A stretch of 64,000 nt of DNA, taken from the NCBI RefSeq assembly GCF_000972845.2, contig NC_040022.1, positions 14,921,403 through 14,985,402 on the forward strand, written 5' to 3'. Numbering within the stretch: the first letter of the stretch is position 1; each line of letters starts with the position of its first letter. The translations under genes were made by a program, and so were the position numbers. The notes under the pieces were generated by a model, which made no database searches, was not told the origin of the DNA, and worked only from the letters and a program-made list of their open reading frames with translations. This DNA comes from Larimichthys crocea. Lineage: Eukaryota; Chordata; Actinopteri; Sciaenidae. Shown piece after piece: positions 22,701-52,319 of this stretch.

Positions 22701-25134
22701 TTGCTGAATTCCTTTGAAATACTGCTCTTGCTGCTGAATCTCTGTTCCAGATCTTGCTGTCAGGTGTATTGTTGTTTACAGGTCTGAGTCATCAGTAATC
22801 CTGATTTGCTGCCCATATCTTTATATGCTCAATAATACCTCAGGCTTTCTTTTAGGCGTCCTTAAAGTAGAGTAAACCATGCCAGGAACCAGTACAACTT
22901 TTCTTTACCAGCAGATGGCAGCATATCCACAGATTCTGACCAAAGGCCAAAGACCAAACACTGCACAGGTTTTATCTAGTACAAGCATCATATCACAAGA
23001 GGAGACAATCTATCATATCCAGTTTCTATGTGTATTCAGTGTGTGTGCATTTGTGTGTGTGTCAAACCAACCAAGATCATCATCTGTATGGCTGGGCCTG
23101 TCACCGAAGAGGAGGGACAGGCAGATGGGTGCAATGCCCGCCCATGGTGCATCACTTGAACATTTATGAAAATTCACTCACTTGATGCTGTTGGTGAGTG
23201 CTGTGGACACAAACTGCTCATCTGTTGTTGCAGGAGGGTTTGGACAGATTAAGCCTCTCTAGAGTGAACAAAAATATAGCTTAGAGTTCAAATACAGCTC
23301 TCAACTATTGTCTGCAAATGTGATTTTGTCATGAGTGATGTGTGCAGTCACTCTATCAGTAGAGTTGCACTGATGGCTAAAGTAGACTATACTGTTTTCA
23401 TCATTTCACTGACATCACATTATGTGGTGATTCTGTCAAGATGTGATTCACAGTGTTTCGAGGGTGGAAAGTCTGATTGTACCGCTTTGGATTTTCTACA
23501 AGCTAAGAAAATCACTTCGAAAAATAAATAAATAAATAAATAAATAAGGATTAGGATGCAACAACGTCTAACAAAATTAACTTTAACAATTCCACCCTGA
23601 GTGTACCATAAAATTAACATATCGATGAGGTATATATTTAATTATCAGCTATTTCCCAGTATTGTTTATAATAATTATTGCATGTAGTAGTCTACGGTAA
23701 GTTGTCATTTTGGCCTTAGCCCCCCCCCAAAAAAATGACTTAAGCCCTTTAAACTTAAAAATAAAAAAAATAAAAAGGCCTGTTTGGGCAAAACATCAAG
23801 GCACTGTTGTTTGGTCAGGTAGGATGTAGGATCCACACGTGGTGACCCAAGCACTTCAAGGGAGGAGGATGAGACAGAAATTTAATTATGAGGGAAGAAG
23901 AGGAAACAGGTCCACATGGCCTCAGGCACCGGGATAACCTCTAGGAGCGGATAGTTCAAATTATACCAGCGTTGTCAGTCCAGACCTTTGACCCCGGAGA
24001 TCTAATTAAAAAACATGTTAATGAGTTTCTTTCTTTTTGTTTCCTCGATGCGTGTTTCAGCCTGTGATCGTACTGTACCTGTTCAGCCGCGTGTTAATCT
24101 GAAGCGTCCTCTGCGCGACGTGCGGTGCAAATCAGACACGTGTGTGCTCTATTAAGCTTCTCTATGCGAGATCCCACAATTGAAGTTAATTCTGCAGAGT
24201 GAGTCTGGGGTTCACGTTTCGCCACAGCTTTGTAAACTTAGATCATACGGGGTCACAGAGAGGTTGAAGCGGCCCTGTAGCTGCGCGTCGACTCTCCAAA
24301 GATCAGTTTCAGTGTAATGGCAAAGGAATGCTGCTCGGTCTTGGATACTGCATGGAGCTTTTGGTCCTAATTAGAACCAATTTAAGAGTTGGATGTCATT
24401 TTATTTTATTCAGAAACTATTTGCGTGCATTTACATTTATAAGGAATATATTTAGGCTGCTTTTTTTTAAAGTACAATTTAATGCTTCAATATAGGATGG
24501 AATTATTGTACAGTGAGTGAAAACACACAACTTTAAAATCACGTCCACATAGAAATAATCACGTTAGAACAGTATCTTAAAATTAAAAGTCTAATAGAAA
24601 TGCTTAAGTGCAGTAACCCTTATCTAATATGTTCAGTATGTTCAGATAAATTAAACTGAATTTAGAGAGTGGAAAATCCAATGGCAGGTCAATACTCTCT
24701 CTTTCACACACACACACACACACAGTGTCCATGTTGTCCACACCATCAGTCTGTTGAGGTATCCCTGGTTCCCTGTGGTGTGTGCATGTCGAAGGCCCCG
24801 GTGTTATTGATCCTGATTGGGCCTCACAGGAGGAGATTCCGGCCTGCCATTGACCCACACTTCTCCATGTTTCCACCCTTCTCTCAGATCATCAGAGGCA
24901 GCCGTCTCCTCTTGACTGCCTGCCTGCCGGCCGGCCTGCCTTCTTGCGTGAGATTTCTGATTGTCAGATGGAAGGGGGAGAAGGGGAAAAATGAACTTAC
25001 TACAGGTTTTGCAAAATCACTAGCAGGTCTTGCCTGAGTAGGCTACTCTGCACTGACGTTTTTCTGGCTTGGTGACTGTCAAAACACCCCCCCGCACCCT
25101 CCACATGCACCCTCCTCCGTAGAAAGTCTGTAGC
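22700..25134. other. Intergenic stretch
   Basis: No coding exon is convincing here. It contains a small AAAT run (about 23520-23550) and moderately GC-rich unique sequence at about 24050-24330. The kcne gene's 3' UTR must lie at the right end. Confidence 0.5.
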
Positions 25135-25515
25135 TCACAGGCTGCTCTCCTCTTCAAAGTAAAACTTCTCCACCATGTGGCCTGTGTTGAATTTTTGCGT
25201 TGACGGCTGCCCAGTGCTCATGAACTCCTCGTAGGGGTCCTTCTTCTCGTCGTCGCTGCCTATGCACTTGAAAAGTGTCATGGCTAGGAAGGAGTAAAAG
25301 ATCATGACAAATAGGATGTAAAAGTAAGCATTGTCATAAGTCCCCCTGGAACTGGAGATGGTGGACGCTGGACTGGTGCTGGACAGAGGACTCACTGTGC
25401 TGCTGGAGACAGTCACGTTAAATTGCTGTCCATCGATGTCGATACCAGTGTCCTCCAGAATCTGCTGGCATCTGGAGAGAAGAGTAAGCAGGAGGGTCTG
25501 GTTCAGGCTTTTCAT
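25135..25515 (-). CDS. KCNE-family potassium-channel beta subunit (KCNE5/KCNE4-like)
   Basis: A 126-residue, single-coding-exon type I membrane protein, the usual size for the family. Residues 1-60 are extracellular, with sequons at N5 (NQT) and N33 (NVT) and a Ser/Thr-rich stalk. The span is about 63-82, with the family signature DNAYFYILFVMIFYSFLAM. The N-terminal LLLTLLSR and the MIFY-x2-LA pattern are closest to KCNE5; FYIL-VM-FY is shared with KCNE4. KCNE subunits associate with Kv alpha subunits and alter gating. The ATG at 25515 is chosen because it is the first one after an acceptor-like tttctttcaag ending near 25559, so a 5' non-coding exon is likely further right. Unusually, the juxtamembrane segment is acidic (GSDDEKKDPYEEF) where relatives have a basic motif. 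Confidence 0.8.
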   Translation of the reverse strand: MKSLNQTLLLTLLSRCQQILEDTGIDIDGQQFNVTVSSSTVSPLSSTSPASTISSSRGTYDNAYFYILFVMIFYSFLAMTLFKCIGSDDEKKDPYEEFMSTGQPSTQKFNTGHMVEKFYFEEESSL

Positions 25516-25578
25516 ACCAGAATTAAAGGTGGAAGACAAACTGAGAGAAGAGTCTTGAAAGAAACAAAATAAAATCAA

Positions 25579-28153
25579 AGCATTAGACAGAAAAGGGGAT
25601 CAGGGTGACTGAGAAGTAAATGGAAAGTCTGAGAGGCAGGCAGTCACCACTTTGGGAAAGGCACGCTGTGAGTCATCCACCCACTCTTCAAGAGACTTGA
25701 TAAGGTGGTATTTCAGAGATAAAGCCCACTCCTTTTCTGTCCTATTGGATGCAGCCAAAATATCATAAAAGCACAACTCTGACTGCACAATGATTCCTAC
25801 AGAACACTTTTCATCAGAAATTAATCCTTCATACACTCTAAGATTACAATTCTTGTGGGGCATATTGGCTCAATGTATTTTCCAAAGCTCCCTTTTAACT
25901 CTTTTTCCTTTTTCTGAAACTTTTTTTTTTCTTCAGCCCGTCCTCTCTTTGTGCTCCTTCCTTCACTTTCAATTTGGGGTCTTGGAAGCTGCAGAGACGC
26001 TTGGATTGTTGTTAGCTCCGGTCAAGTAGTCTACTCATTTCAAAGAGTGTTGGGGTCAGAGGTTAAGTTGTCTCCAGTGTGTTGCTGCTTGACTGACACT
26101 CCGCTCCAAAGCAACCCTTTTGGCTTTTTCACTCATTGTGTCTTACAAGTTGAGCACTTGTTAAAAAAAAAAAAAAAAGTTTGTAGAGAGTAAAGAAAAT
26201 AGTGAAATGTGATCTTGCCTTGATCTTATCTGTTGGCTCTGTGTCACCGAGCATATAAACATGCAAACAAACATGCTCACACACAAATACATGTGCAGAA
26301 AACATATTAAAACAGTGTATTCGCATGCATGTTCATTTTATACACATACCATGAATGACATGAACAGCTGCATACCTGATCCCCAAACCTTCAGAAGAAA
26401 AGGGGGGGAAAAAACGACAAGGAGTGATAAAAATGTGCTGGAGCTATCAGTAACCCTTTTGAGGAGTCTGCCAACTGGGTGAACAGTGTTTTCCTTTCTG
26501 TTTGGCAAGGAGAGCCAAAACCCTTCTGAACCCTGTACAGCCATGTCAGTGACTGATGTCCTAGTGTGACCGTGGGCCGCTGTGCTTCTATAATTTATTG
26601 CAGCTCTGCTTTAGTCATTAAGGGGTGTGAAGGAGCCCCGAGGGAGCAGGAATTTGTCCAAAAGGAGTGTTTATGAAAGGGGATATATTTATGATTTAGT
26701 GCTGTAGGAGAGTGTGCACGAGGGATGTAACTCACCGACAAAAGGTATTGACACTATACTGCTCATCTCGATTTAGATGGATGTTTGAAAGAGAGAGAGA
26801 GAGAGAGAAAGAAAGAAAGAAAGAAAGAAAGAAAATGCTAAATCATACTCCATGAAGGTCTAAATGGTGTTAAAAGTGTGTATGAGTCTGGGGAATAAAT
26901 ACTGAAGCCATGAAGGCTTTATTTATTTATTAATGTGTTGGTCTAAATGAGTTTAATTGAAACATACCTAGTCTTAAAATGCTAGAATTAGCTTAGAAAA
27001 TACCTGATGTGAAAGTTATCATAAAGGAATGTAAAAACTTTAGTCTCTCAATAGCAGCTGCAGCGCTGGTATCCCATAAATGACACCCACTCAGAGTCAC
27101 AACTTTCTGCATTTTATACAGTTTATTATAAATAGTAAATAGTGCTGTATTGTACACAAAACTTCTTACAACAAAATCATTTTACGCCAATGTAAATGTA
27201 AATTATACAAAAGGAGAAAAAAAACATGTAAATGAACATTGTGTAAGACTTACTTAAGCACTCAGGAGCACTTAAAAACAGGACGCACAAAAGAGACAGA
27301 ACACTTGAACAACACTAAATAAATAAGAAATGGAACTAAAGTTTGCAAGTTCCTGGTGAAAACTAATTTAACACATGCAAAAAAAAAAATTAACTGTCAA
27401 ACTGAATAATGTATTCACTGGCAGAGAATTTTTTGGCTTCATGACATCACGACTACGTTTGCTATTTTTTCATCGCTTGATGATTTCCCCTGATTGATCA
27501 ATGCACACAAAAAATTAATGACATTAAAAAGAGAGCATATTTTTGAGGGTAGTATAATCAGGGGCATTTGATCCGTGTTAATTTACATCACATGAGGTAT
27601 GAATGTATTGCACTTTCTTTGGGTTGCAGTGGTTTCACTATGACTCCACTCCGCCTCGATTCATGCCTTTCTACTGGTTTTCCCGGTGTAGTCACATTTT
27701 CATTTCCAATGTTTTACACAAGAATCACATCAATGTACAGTAAATATTATTATTTTTTTAACATAAGACATTGTGTTGAAGAGAAGCACATGGCAGCTTA
27801 CCAAGTCTGCCTTAACTTGCATCTCTGCCACTTATTACAAAAATCGAATACACAATCTTGAATGTATTTACCCCCCTTTCCCCACCCCTCTTCTTTTTCT
27901 CTTTAAGCATGGACAACGAACCGTGCTTGGTCCTTGGAGCATGACGTGACGCACAAGCAAAACGACTGCCAGGTAACAGGAGAGGCTGCGCCTTTGGTCC
28001 TAATTATTGCAGTCAACCCCCTCCATCGCCATCACTACACCTCCATCTCAACTGGTTCCCCTTGCTGAAGGAGAAAAACCTCAACCCCTTCACCCCACCC
28101 AACATCTCTCTCTTGCTGTCCTCAGGGCTGGGGGTATTCTCTGGCAATGAATG
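25579..28153 (-). other. kcne upstream region and pax3 3' UTR
   Basis: No coding exon is seen. The right part, from about 28153 down to about 27100, is probably pax3 3' UTR; an AATAAA on the minus strand (plus-strand tttatt) occurs near 27120. A GA/GAAA microsatellite lies at about 26787-26833. Sequence around 27930-28100 is unusually even in composition and may be conserved UTR. Confidence 0.4.
26787..26833. repeat. GA / GAAA microsatellite
   Basis: A GA run followed by a GAAA tetranucleotide run. Confidence 0.9.
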
Positions 28154-44787
<16,634 letters not shown>

Positions 44788-45260
44788 GATTCCTGACTTT
44801 CTGTCAGGTAACAAAAGCAGGCTGCCTTTTTTTTTTTTGCTTGTTGCGTTTACTCCCAGCAAAAACTGCGCTCGTTTCGTGTGTTTGTTTTATTGTAATA
44901 GTTCGCCTTCTCTACAGACGCCGTGCAGCCTCCCTGTTTTTCCTGGAGTAACAGGTTGCTCCGAAAAGAGAATGAGTGAATCCCGTCAAGTTTTTTGTTG
45001 TTGACTGGTATCCAGAGGCTGAGCCGAGACTTTGAATCTAAAGTGCAGGTTTCTAACAGTCCTGCGAGGATTGAGAGGATGGTTTGATGGGATGGATGGA
45101 AGTCAAACATTTTATCTGTGGTCGATGTCCCCTCTGACTCCGCGCTGCGCCTTCTGATTGGTCAAAGACCCGGACGTTTAGGGGCTGGGGGAGCATTGTG
45201 ATTGGACAACAGGAGGCTCCCCTTGTGTCTGGATTGACCTCACGAGGTCAGCTTGTCGTG
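44788..45260 (-). promoter_or_regulatory. pax3: Candidate pax3 promoter and 5' UTR
   Basis: Directly upstream of the pax3 ATG. Two CCAAT boxes on the minus strand (plus-strand attgg at 45157-45161 and 45201-45205) lie about 370-420 bases before the start codon in locally CpG-containing sequence. No TATA box was chosen. Confidence 0.5.
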
Positions 45261-46200
45261 TCACAGGCTGCTGCTACTGCGCATGGAAGTTTTTCACCAA
45301 ATGCATAACTTTTAATAACTCCAATTAAATTAAAAAAGACATAAAGACATATCTGATCCTGAATCAGTCTGCTGAAATATTTTCACATCTCGTTATGGAA
45401 GTGAAAAATTAAGACACTGCGAAAGTTCAGTGAGGCACGAAAGTGGATCAGTAAAGAGAAAAGTGCAGGTTAATTATATAAAGTACCAAAAATAATAATA
45501 ATAATAATAATAGAAAATAAATATTAAAAACACAGATTTGTTTTCATTTATAATTCATTGAGAGCTTAATTCCCAGGCACACACACACAAACACACACTC
45601 ATGGTCTTGCATATTTAATATTTCCTTTACATAATGAGATTATAATTAGAAGTTGTAGAGCCTATCAATATATTACTATTGGTTTTATTATTATTATAGA
45701 TGATAATAGTTGCTGTTATGCCTGTTGCTTTAATTGGCCTATGTGTATCATACGTTTAATTAACTTTCAAATCACTTTAAGGTTCATGTTTACAACAATA
45801 ATAAAGTTAATAACTGAAAACTACGTGAATGAGTTAGACTGAACAAAATGATGAGCAGTCAGGGCTTTTTAAACAGAGCACAGAGAAGACATGCACATGT
45901 GCACTTATTAATGTGTGCTGCATCCCAGGTGCTCTCTTTGCGCACTCAGTTTTGCGCAGAAAAGCAGCAGCACGTGGGAAAATGTCATTTCGACTTCAGT
46001 TGAAATTTTTTTTATTGGTGTTTATGTTTTTTCACAACTTTCAAAAACACAACTGTGATGACGGAATATATTATATTACTAAGGAAGCGACTGCAACAGG
46101 TGAGAATATTATAAAGATGGCGCACAATAATTATTTAAAAGCCTCATTAAAGCATAGTAGCATAAAATATGGCATCGTAAAGTTATTCTCGTATGATAGG

Positions 46201-46231
46201 CTATTATTATTATTATTATTATTATTATTGT
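46201..46231. repeat. TTA microsatellite
   Basis: A TTA trinucleotide run ending in TTG. Confidence 0.9.
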
Positions 46232-47482
46232 TGTTATTATTCATCCCATTTGCAGCAGTTGTAATATTATATGTATGTTATGTGTCACTTTGTAAATGCT
46301 CTTTGAATGGCACGACATACATGATGTTGATTTCTATGAGACTGTCCTCATTCTATATACCGAAAAGTCAATTTAAGCACTAAAATAGTTACAAATATTA
46401 AATGTCTATTCTTTTTTTCTTTGATCACCAGAATCTCACATGGAATTTTCAGGAAGTTTTTTTTTTTTAGCTCCACCAGACAGCGCCAACAATAAAGGTC
46501 AGGAGACAAATATGGCGTGCGGCGTGGAGAGAAGAGGAGGATCTATCTATTTTTTTTTCTTTTCTTTTTTTTTCCACCACACACTCCCCACGCAAAGAGC
46601 TCTGCTGCACCGTCATGTAATAGTTGCACGCACTGAACAATAGGTGCTGCGCGGGACCCGTGGTTGAGCCACACGGCAGTGTAACACATCCGTGCAAAAT
46701 GCTCGATTATAGACACATAGAACCACATGAGGGATCATTTGACTTTTCTGAAGCTTGTGGAGTTGTGATAATTATGATAATTGGCCGTGTTTAATAGACC
46801 CGACACTTTTTTTTTTTTTTTACCCCTTCTCCCCCAGGAATAACAGCATAATACTGGCTCATTCTGTTTGGAGGCCTCCTCAACCTGCATCCCATGAATC
46901 ACTGGTTGGTCACGACCTCTGTATAGGACAAACTAATGCATCATGAGAGCTGACATTTTGGCAGGTAATTCATTGAACAGTTTTGTCAATACTTGCTGCA
47001 TTATTGTCTAAACAATGATCAGAAAGAGGTTATTGTCACAACCTTGTGTAGACGGATAAAAGGAATTCATCTTTTATTTGAAAATATGAATAAGCAAAGC
47101 CAGCTGTTTTGGCAGTGCTACTGTTGTGACAGTTTACTAGTAAGTGGAGAGAAAAAAACATGAACTTTTGATGAAGGCACGTGACTTTTTTCATATCTAT
47201 GTTTTACTATAATTCAACCAGAATTTTTACAGCACAAAAGTGTCACTTTTCTCTCCCTTTCATTGCAGTATCCCACAGCATGTGGCCCAGTATAGTTTAA
47301 TTCCTCCTGTAAGTCTTCACATAGAAAAAAAAAAATGACGCAGGAACATGTGGAAACATTATATGTCCATAAAAGAAGGAATGGGAGGGAGAAGGAGGGG
47401 GGGGGTTATCATACTAAAACTTTGACTATCATGAAAAGGATATTGGATCTACCATGTCAAATCAATTAGTGGGGTAAGCTGA

Positions 47483-47930
47483 GTCAGAAATGTGCTGTGG
47501 TGGTGGTGGTGGACAAAATGCATCAAAAAATAAAGAGCAAAATGGCCCTGAAAAGAAATAGTGCGTTAGTGCTTTTTACCAGGCATACGCACAGAATAGG
47601 CCAGGGGCTCTCAAGGCTATATTTCTGAAACCACACACGTAAAAAAAAAAAAAAAGTAATTTGCTCTGCGTCCACTAAAGATAAAGTTGGCCAAATAGCA
47701 AAACAGACCGTTCTGATCTTGTCTGTGGCCCTTATAGAGATAAAGTCCTAGACTGCATTAGACTTAGGCCATATCTAGACCACTGGAAAAAATCTCCATT
47801 CTCTCCAGAGCGACTGCATTCATGATCAGGCATTTGTAGGCAATCGAATCATCACAGTGATTATCTGACCATAAGCTGTAGGGAGTCTGAACTAACAAGC
47901 TTCAACTCATTCTCAAATTAAAAGAGTCAA
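47483..47930 (+). repeat. Non-coding repeat, copy a
   Basis: Matches 50380-50800 in the same orientation over about 400 bases with scattered indels. Shared blocks include gcatcaaaaa-taaag, tgcgtccactaaagataa, gatcttgtctgtggccct and tagaccactggaaaaa. No coding potential and no tRNA boxes were seen. Confidence 0.8.
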
Positions 47931-50379
47931 TCATGCATTCCTTACTGTAAAACTGGAACCGCAGCAGATAAAAATAGCGCTCTATCTTAACTGTGACAAG
48001 AATGATAGACTAAGGACATTCATTTGTTTCGTTGATTGGCTTTATATTGTGGTTTTAGTGTGTTAAAATAACAGGCAGCTGTAAAACAGCATGTGCTTAA
48101 CCTTTATTAGTCCTCAGAGAATCATGCCACTGCTGTGAAGAAATTTCAAATAATGTGTCGTAATATTGGTTTCTATACTGAGGTCTAATTATATAAGACT
48201 CTGACAGAGTGTGATTACTACTAATACTTTGCAATATTTTGAACATGTAATTTGAATATTAGCCACATTTCATGCAGACACAGGTCCTAACTAAATCTGA
48301 ATGCAATATAGAGTCCTGTATTGAGGGATTCATTGAAATAAGACCTTCTTCAAACATATTCCATTTATTACTCTCGTGTACAAGATGGACATTTTATGAG
48401 TTCAAACTAATGGCGATTTTATTTGTTATTTGTGATTATTTATTTGTCACATTTCATCAGTTACGTTCGATGTTTTAACGTGCAGGAGTTCAGTGGCAAC
48501 GATTCAGAAGAGCTTTGCACGTCAAAGGCTACAGAGCAGACATTGTGCGAAATGGAAGACACAGATTTAGATAAGCATCACAGAAACATGACATCTTCCA
48601 GTACAAGGAAATCTACTCTGTGATTAGTAGCCTTGGGATGTTACCGTTACAGGGTACTTCCAAAAGAGGCACTGTTTTTCTGATTTGTTTGATCTTACGA
48701 AACACATGTGACTCACAACAACTTCAGTGGGAACTCAAACTGAGAGCCGTTATCATGACAAAGGCCCATAAGAGGAACCCAGGTAAGCGAGAGAATAGAA
48801 AAGGAGAAGCAAAACATTTGTTAACCATACAGCCTCTGGGCAGGCAGCATTACCTTAATAGTTTATCAAATGAGGATTGAAAACAGTGAGATAATAGTTT
48901 ATAGTGTTATGATGAACATGAAAGGTTGTGAAAGTCTTATCTGTTTTACCCGACGCATTCATTTCAGAGGGTGTGTATGTGTTTGTGAGGAAGGAAGGAC
49001 ATGTCATCTGGTGTTGTGACAACATCTTGAGGTGAATTTCCTGCTTCCCCCAAAGAAACTGGATGCATAGTGATAAAAAAAAAACGATAATATATTTTAG
49101 ATCATTCAGACACATCTACTACAAGATTATGTAAAGTTAAAAAAAAACATTTGTTTAATTATGAGTGAATGAAGAATCCTGTAGAGAAATGAAGGTGTAT
49201 TATGCAAAATGTTTTTGCTTTGACCTCATAAAATATGTATGACGAACTCGTGTCCTCTGCCGGGAAATGTTTGCAATTTGTACATAAGTACATATTTCCA
49301 TGAATCACACATTTTACATCCAGAGGTTTTGTTTTCTAAACATTCTAAGATATAGCATAAAACATGTAATAATAAAAAACATGTCAAAGACCTCTTGACA
49401 GACACACTTAACTTGTTATTGTGGCATTAAATATCAACTGCATAAACATTTCTGGAAATGATGTGTAAACGTTTAATAAATCTTAGATGTGTTTGTTTTC
49501 TCAGATGTTTTTTTAAAATGATTATTTCAAACATTCCCCATCTTGTGGCAACATGTGACAATTACTGTGTCCTCTAGGTCAGCAGCTGTATTCTCACCTT
49601 TAGCGACATGCTTTTAAAAAAAGAGACCTACTGCAAGAAATACCTTCAAAAAGTCATCTTTAATCTGTTTACTCTGTTTTAGTTTTTCTAAAATGTAACC
49701 TATTGCACTTATTATACTGTTAAAATCAGTTGCACGTAATTGTAGCTGCAATCCAGTTAGACACAATATGCTGCTGCCAAACCCTGCATACACAGTGTGT
49801 ACCCTGCACACATACATTTAGCCACAAGAGGGCGCCTGTTAGCAGACACATCATCCTCCAGCTCATACTGTATGCAGTCTGTCTGATACCATGAAATTCA
49901 CCAACATTTTTTGTGGGGGTCATTCATCTATTCTGGCTTTCATAGCAAAGTTGTGTAAAGACTTCATAAAGATATCTCTGTGTGCTAACATGTGTGAAGT
50001 GAAGTGATTTCATTACATAATATTTTTGTGTCACGTAATAGAAATCCACAGTCCGGCTGTGTGACATACTTTCTGTTTAGCAGCAGGTTTCAATCATTAG
50101 TCAAGGAACAGGAGAGAATGTCTGACAGGGAGAAACTGTCACACTAGTTGATTGATTTTCCAGCAGGGGAATTTTTCAAAACACATTTCTATTGGCCCAC
50201 AAAGCCATATGTACATGTAATGTGAGAGTGGTTTATTTATGGCATGGATGTTGCTCATGAGGTCAAAACCTTCCTGGACCACAAACATGAAACTGTCCAG
50301 TGGTGTCGTGTGTGTGTGTGTGTGTGTGTATGTGTACCTGAGCCATGGCTTGGCTTGCTAGAGATATAAGCTGAATTTT

Positions 50380-50800
50380 GAATCTTGCGCTGTGATGGTG
50401 GATAAAATGCATCAAAAATAAAGAACAAAATGGTCATGAGAAAGAAATGGTGTGTTAGTGCTTTTACCAGGCATAAACACAGAATAAGACAAGGCTGTAT
50501 TTCTGAAACCTCACACATAAAAAATAATAATAAAAGAGAGATTTGCGTTGCGTCCACTAAAGATAAGAAAAAGCCAAAAAGGCAGTTTTGATCTTGTCTG
50601 TGGCCCTATATAGGAACACAGACTGCATTAGACTAAGGCCCTATTTAGACCACTGGAAAAATCTCCAATCCTTCCAGAGAGCCTGCATTCACATTTAGAT
50701 CAACTATAGATAGACATTTGTATCGACTCATAACACTGATTATCTGACCATAAGTTAATGGGAGCCTGGGCTAACAAGCTTCAACTCATTCTCAGAATTA
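50380..50800 (+). repeat. Non-coding repeat, copy b
   Basis: Second copy of the segment at 47483-47930. The order of blocks is kept and divergence is moderate, so this is an older duplication or a dispersed element. Confidence 0.8.
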
Positions 50801-51556
50801 GTCAACAAACTGCAAAATGGACTGTGAACCTTAAGATGTGTGTGTCATACATGTGTACCTGAGTCTAGAGCTGGCTGCATCTTGACAGAATCTGTTTAAC
50901 ATAAATAAGTCACATGAAGACACATGGTCATGTAGTTATGGTTATCTGGCTATGGGAAGATGAGGCCTCAGAGCTGTTATACATATATGTGCACGCTATA
51001 TGCACATATACATGTATACAGTGAGAGTGAGACAGGACAGCAGCGGTGCGGAGCTGCAGCTGAAGGTGTCACTGCTGACCGCACGGCTCGGAGCTGTCCA
51101 CTGCCCGTGGTGCTGAAGAGCAGAGAGACACGGTGCACTTTACTGTCGCTGCGGGCGCAAAATTCTAATTATACGCTTAAATAGGCCTATTAAATCCACC
51201 TCATACACATGACCTACACTTGTGACAGATCAACCAGGTGGCAGACACCAAGTTGGGAAATCAATTTGAACAAGTCTATCGACTGGATTTTTTGCGGGGT
51301 TTAGTTCTGGTAATATGATCTCGATGAAGTCTATAGTGTCCTTATCCACGGGTTGTGCCCCAGGCCGGTTACACAGCAAGTGTGTGTGTGTATGTGTATG
51401 TGTTACTGGATGGAGCCAGGACAGCTAACGGGAAAATGCAGATTTTTTCTCTCACTTTAATATGTTTTATTGCCACTCGGGAATGTTCCCCCCCTCGGTG
51501 TGTGGTCAGGAGATTTGATCAAAGTCAAATAAAGCTGCAGCCCAGTTAGACGGAAC

Positions 51557-52186
51557 ATGGCGGAGGCGGTTGACACAGGAGGCGACCATGGCTCTGCTCA
51601 GTCTGACGATGAATACGAGTGCAAAATCTGCTACAACCACTTCGACCTGGACCTCCACACTCCCAAACTGCTGGACTGTTCTCACACCTTCTGCCGGGAG
51701 TGTCTCGAAGCTTTGCACTCCCGGGATGGTCGCGGATGGAGAATCGGTTGCCCAGTGTGTCGCCACCGAACTCCGGTACCGGAATATCGGGTTCAAAACC
51801 TCCCGGACGACACCGTATTAACCGAAGCCATTGTGCTTAAAACGCTTGAGCCTGTATCCTCGTCAAACACAGACGTCCAGACAGGTCCAGCCGTGCCTTC
51901 AGCCGGCTCCCAGCAGGGCGACGACAGCTGTCGGACTTGCAAACAGGTTGCGTTTGCGACCGGTTGTGTGTGCGCCATCTTCTCCTTCCTGTCCACGGTG
52001 GTGCTCCTATTTCTGGGCCTCATCCTTGTACATAACTTCAAGAACATTACGCCTCGAAGTGGCCCTGCGTGTCTATTTGTCGCCAGTGTTCTCGCCCTGT
52101 TCTCGCTCATTCTCACTTGGTTGTTGTGTATGTTACGTACCGACCTGAACCTGAAGCCAGCAGCTTCAGTTCCCTCACTGATATAA
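51557..52186 (+). CDS. Membrane-anchored RING-finger E3 ubiquitin ligase (RNF182/RNF152-like)
   Basis: A 209-residue protein from one exon. A C3HC4 RING near the N-terminus uses C22, C25, C41, H43, C46, C49, C65 and C68 (CKICYNHFDL, CSHTFCRECL, CPVCRHRT). Two hydrophobic spans follow at about 136-159 and 171-193, ending in a short cytosolic tail. This layout, an N-terminal RING plus two C-terminal spans, is that of the small RNF152/RNF182/RNF183/RNF186-type ligases on endolysosomal or ER membranes. CKICYN is shared with RNF182. I cannot fix the orthologue. The start is the ATG at 51557 in a good context (ggaacATGG). AATAAA signals at 52238-52243 and 52311-52316 suggest a short 3' UTR. It stands alone between pax3 and acsl3. 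Confidence 0.85.
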   Translation: MAEAVDTGGDHGSAQSDDEYECKICYNHFDLDLHTPKLLDCSHTFCRECLEALHSRDGRGWRIGCPVCRHRTPVPEYRVQNLPDDTVLTEAIVLKTLEPVSSSNTDVQTGPAVPSAGSQQGDDSCRTCKQVAFATGCVCAIFSFLSTVVLLFLGLILVHNFKNITPRSGPACLFVASVLALFSLILTWLLCMLRTDLNLKPAASVPSLI

Positions 52187-52237
52187 AGTGCTTCTCTGGC
52201 TGGCTGCACAGCTAGGAAACACCAGCCTACTGGGGAC

Positions 52238-52316
52238 AATAAAAAGGGAAAATTATAAAGATATTGTTTATGTCATAGTAGACTATTTAAGGGAAAGCAC
52301 TTGTGTAAATAATAAA
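52238..52316 (+). terminator. Polyadenylation signals of the RING gene
   Basis: AATAAA at 52238-52243 and again at 52311-52316, about 50 and 125 bases after the stop codon. Confidence 0.55.
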
Positions 52317-52319
52317 GTA

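Larger units (their letters stand above)
45261..51000. other. Intergenic stretch between pax3 and the RING gene
   Basis: No coding exon is convincing. It contains a TTA run (46201-46231), several poly-T/A tracts and two related non-coding segments described at 47483 and 50380. Confidence 0.5.

Noticed and set aside
22879..23169. 96-codon plus-strand frame after the mucin array
   Set aside because: Contains fragments resembling decayed mucin sequence and ends in unrelated residues; no consistent exon model.
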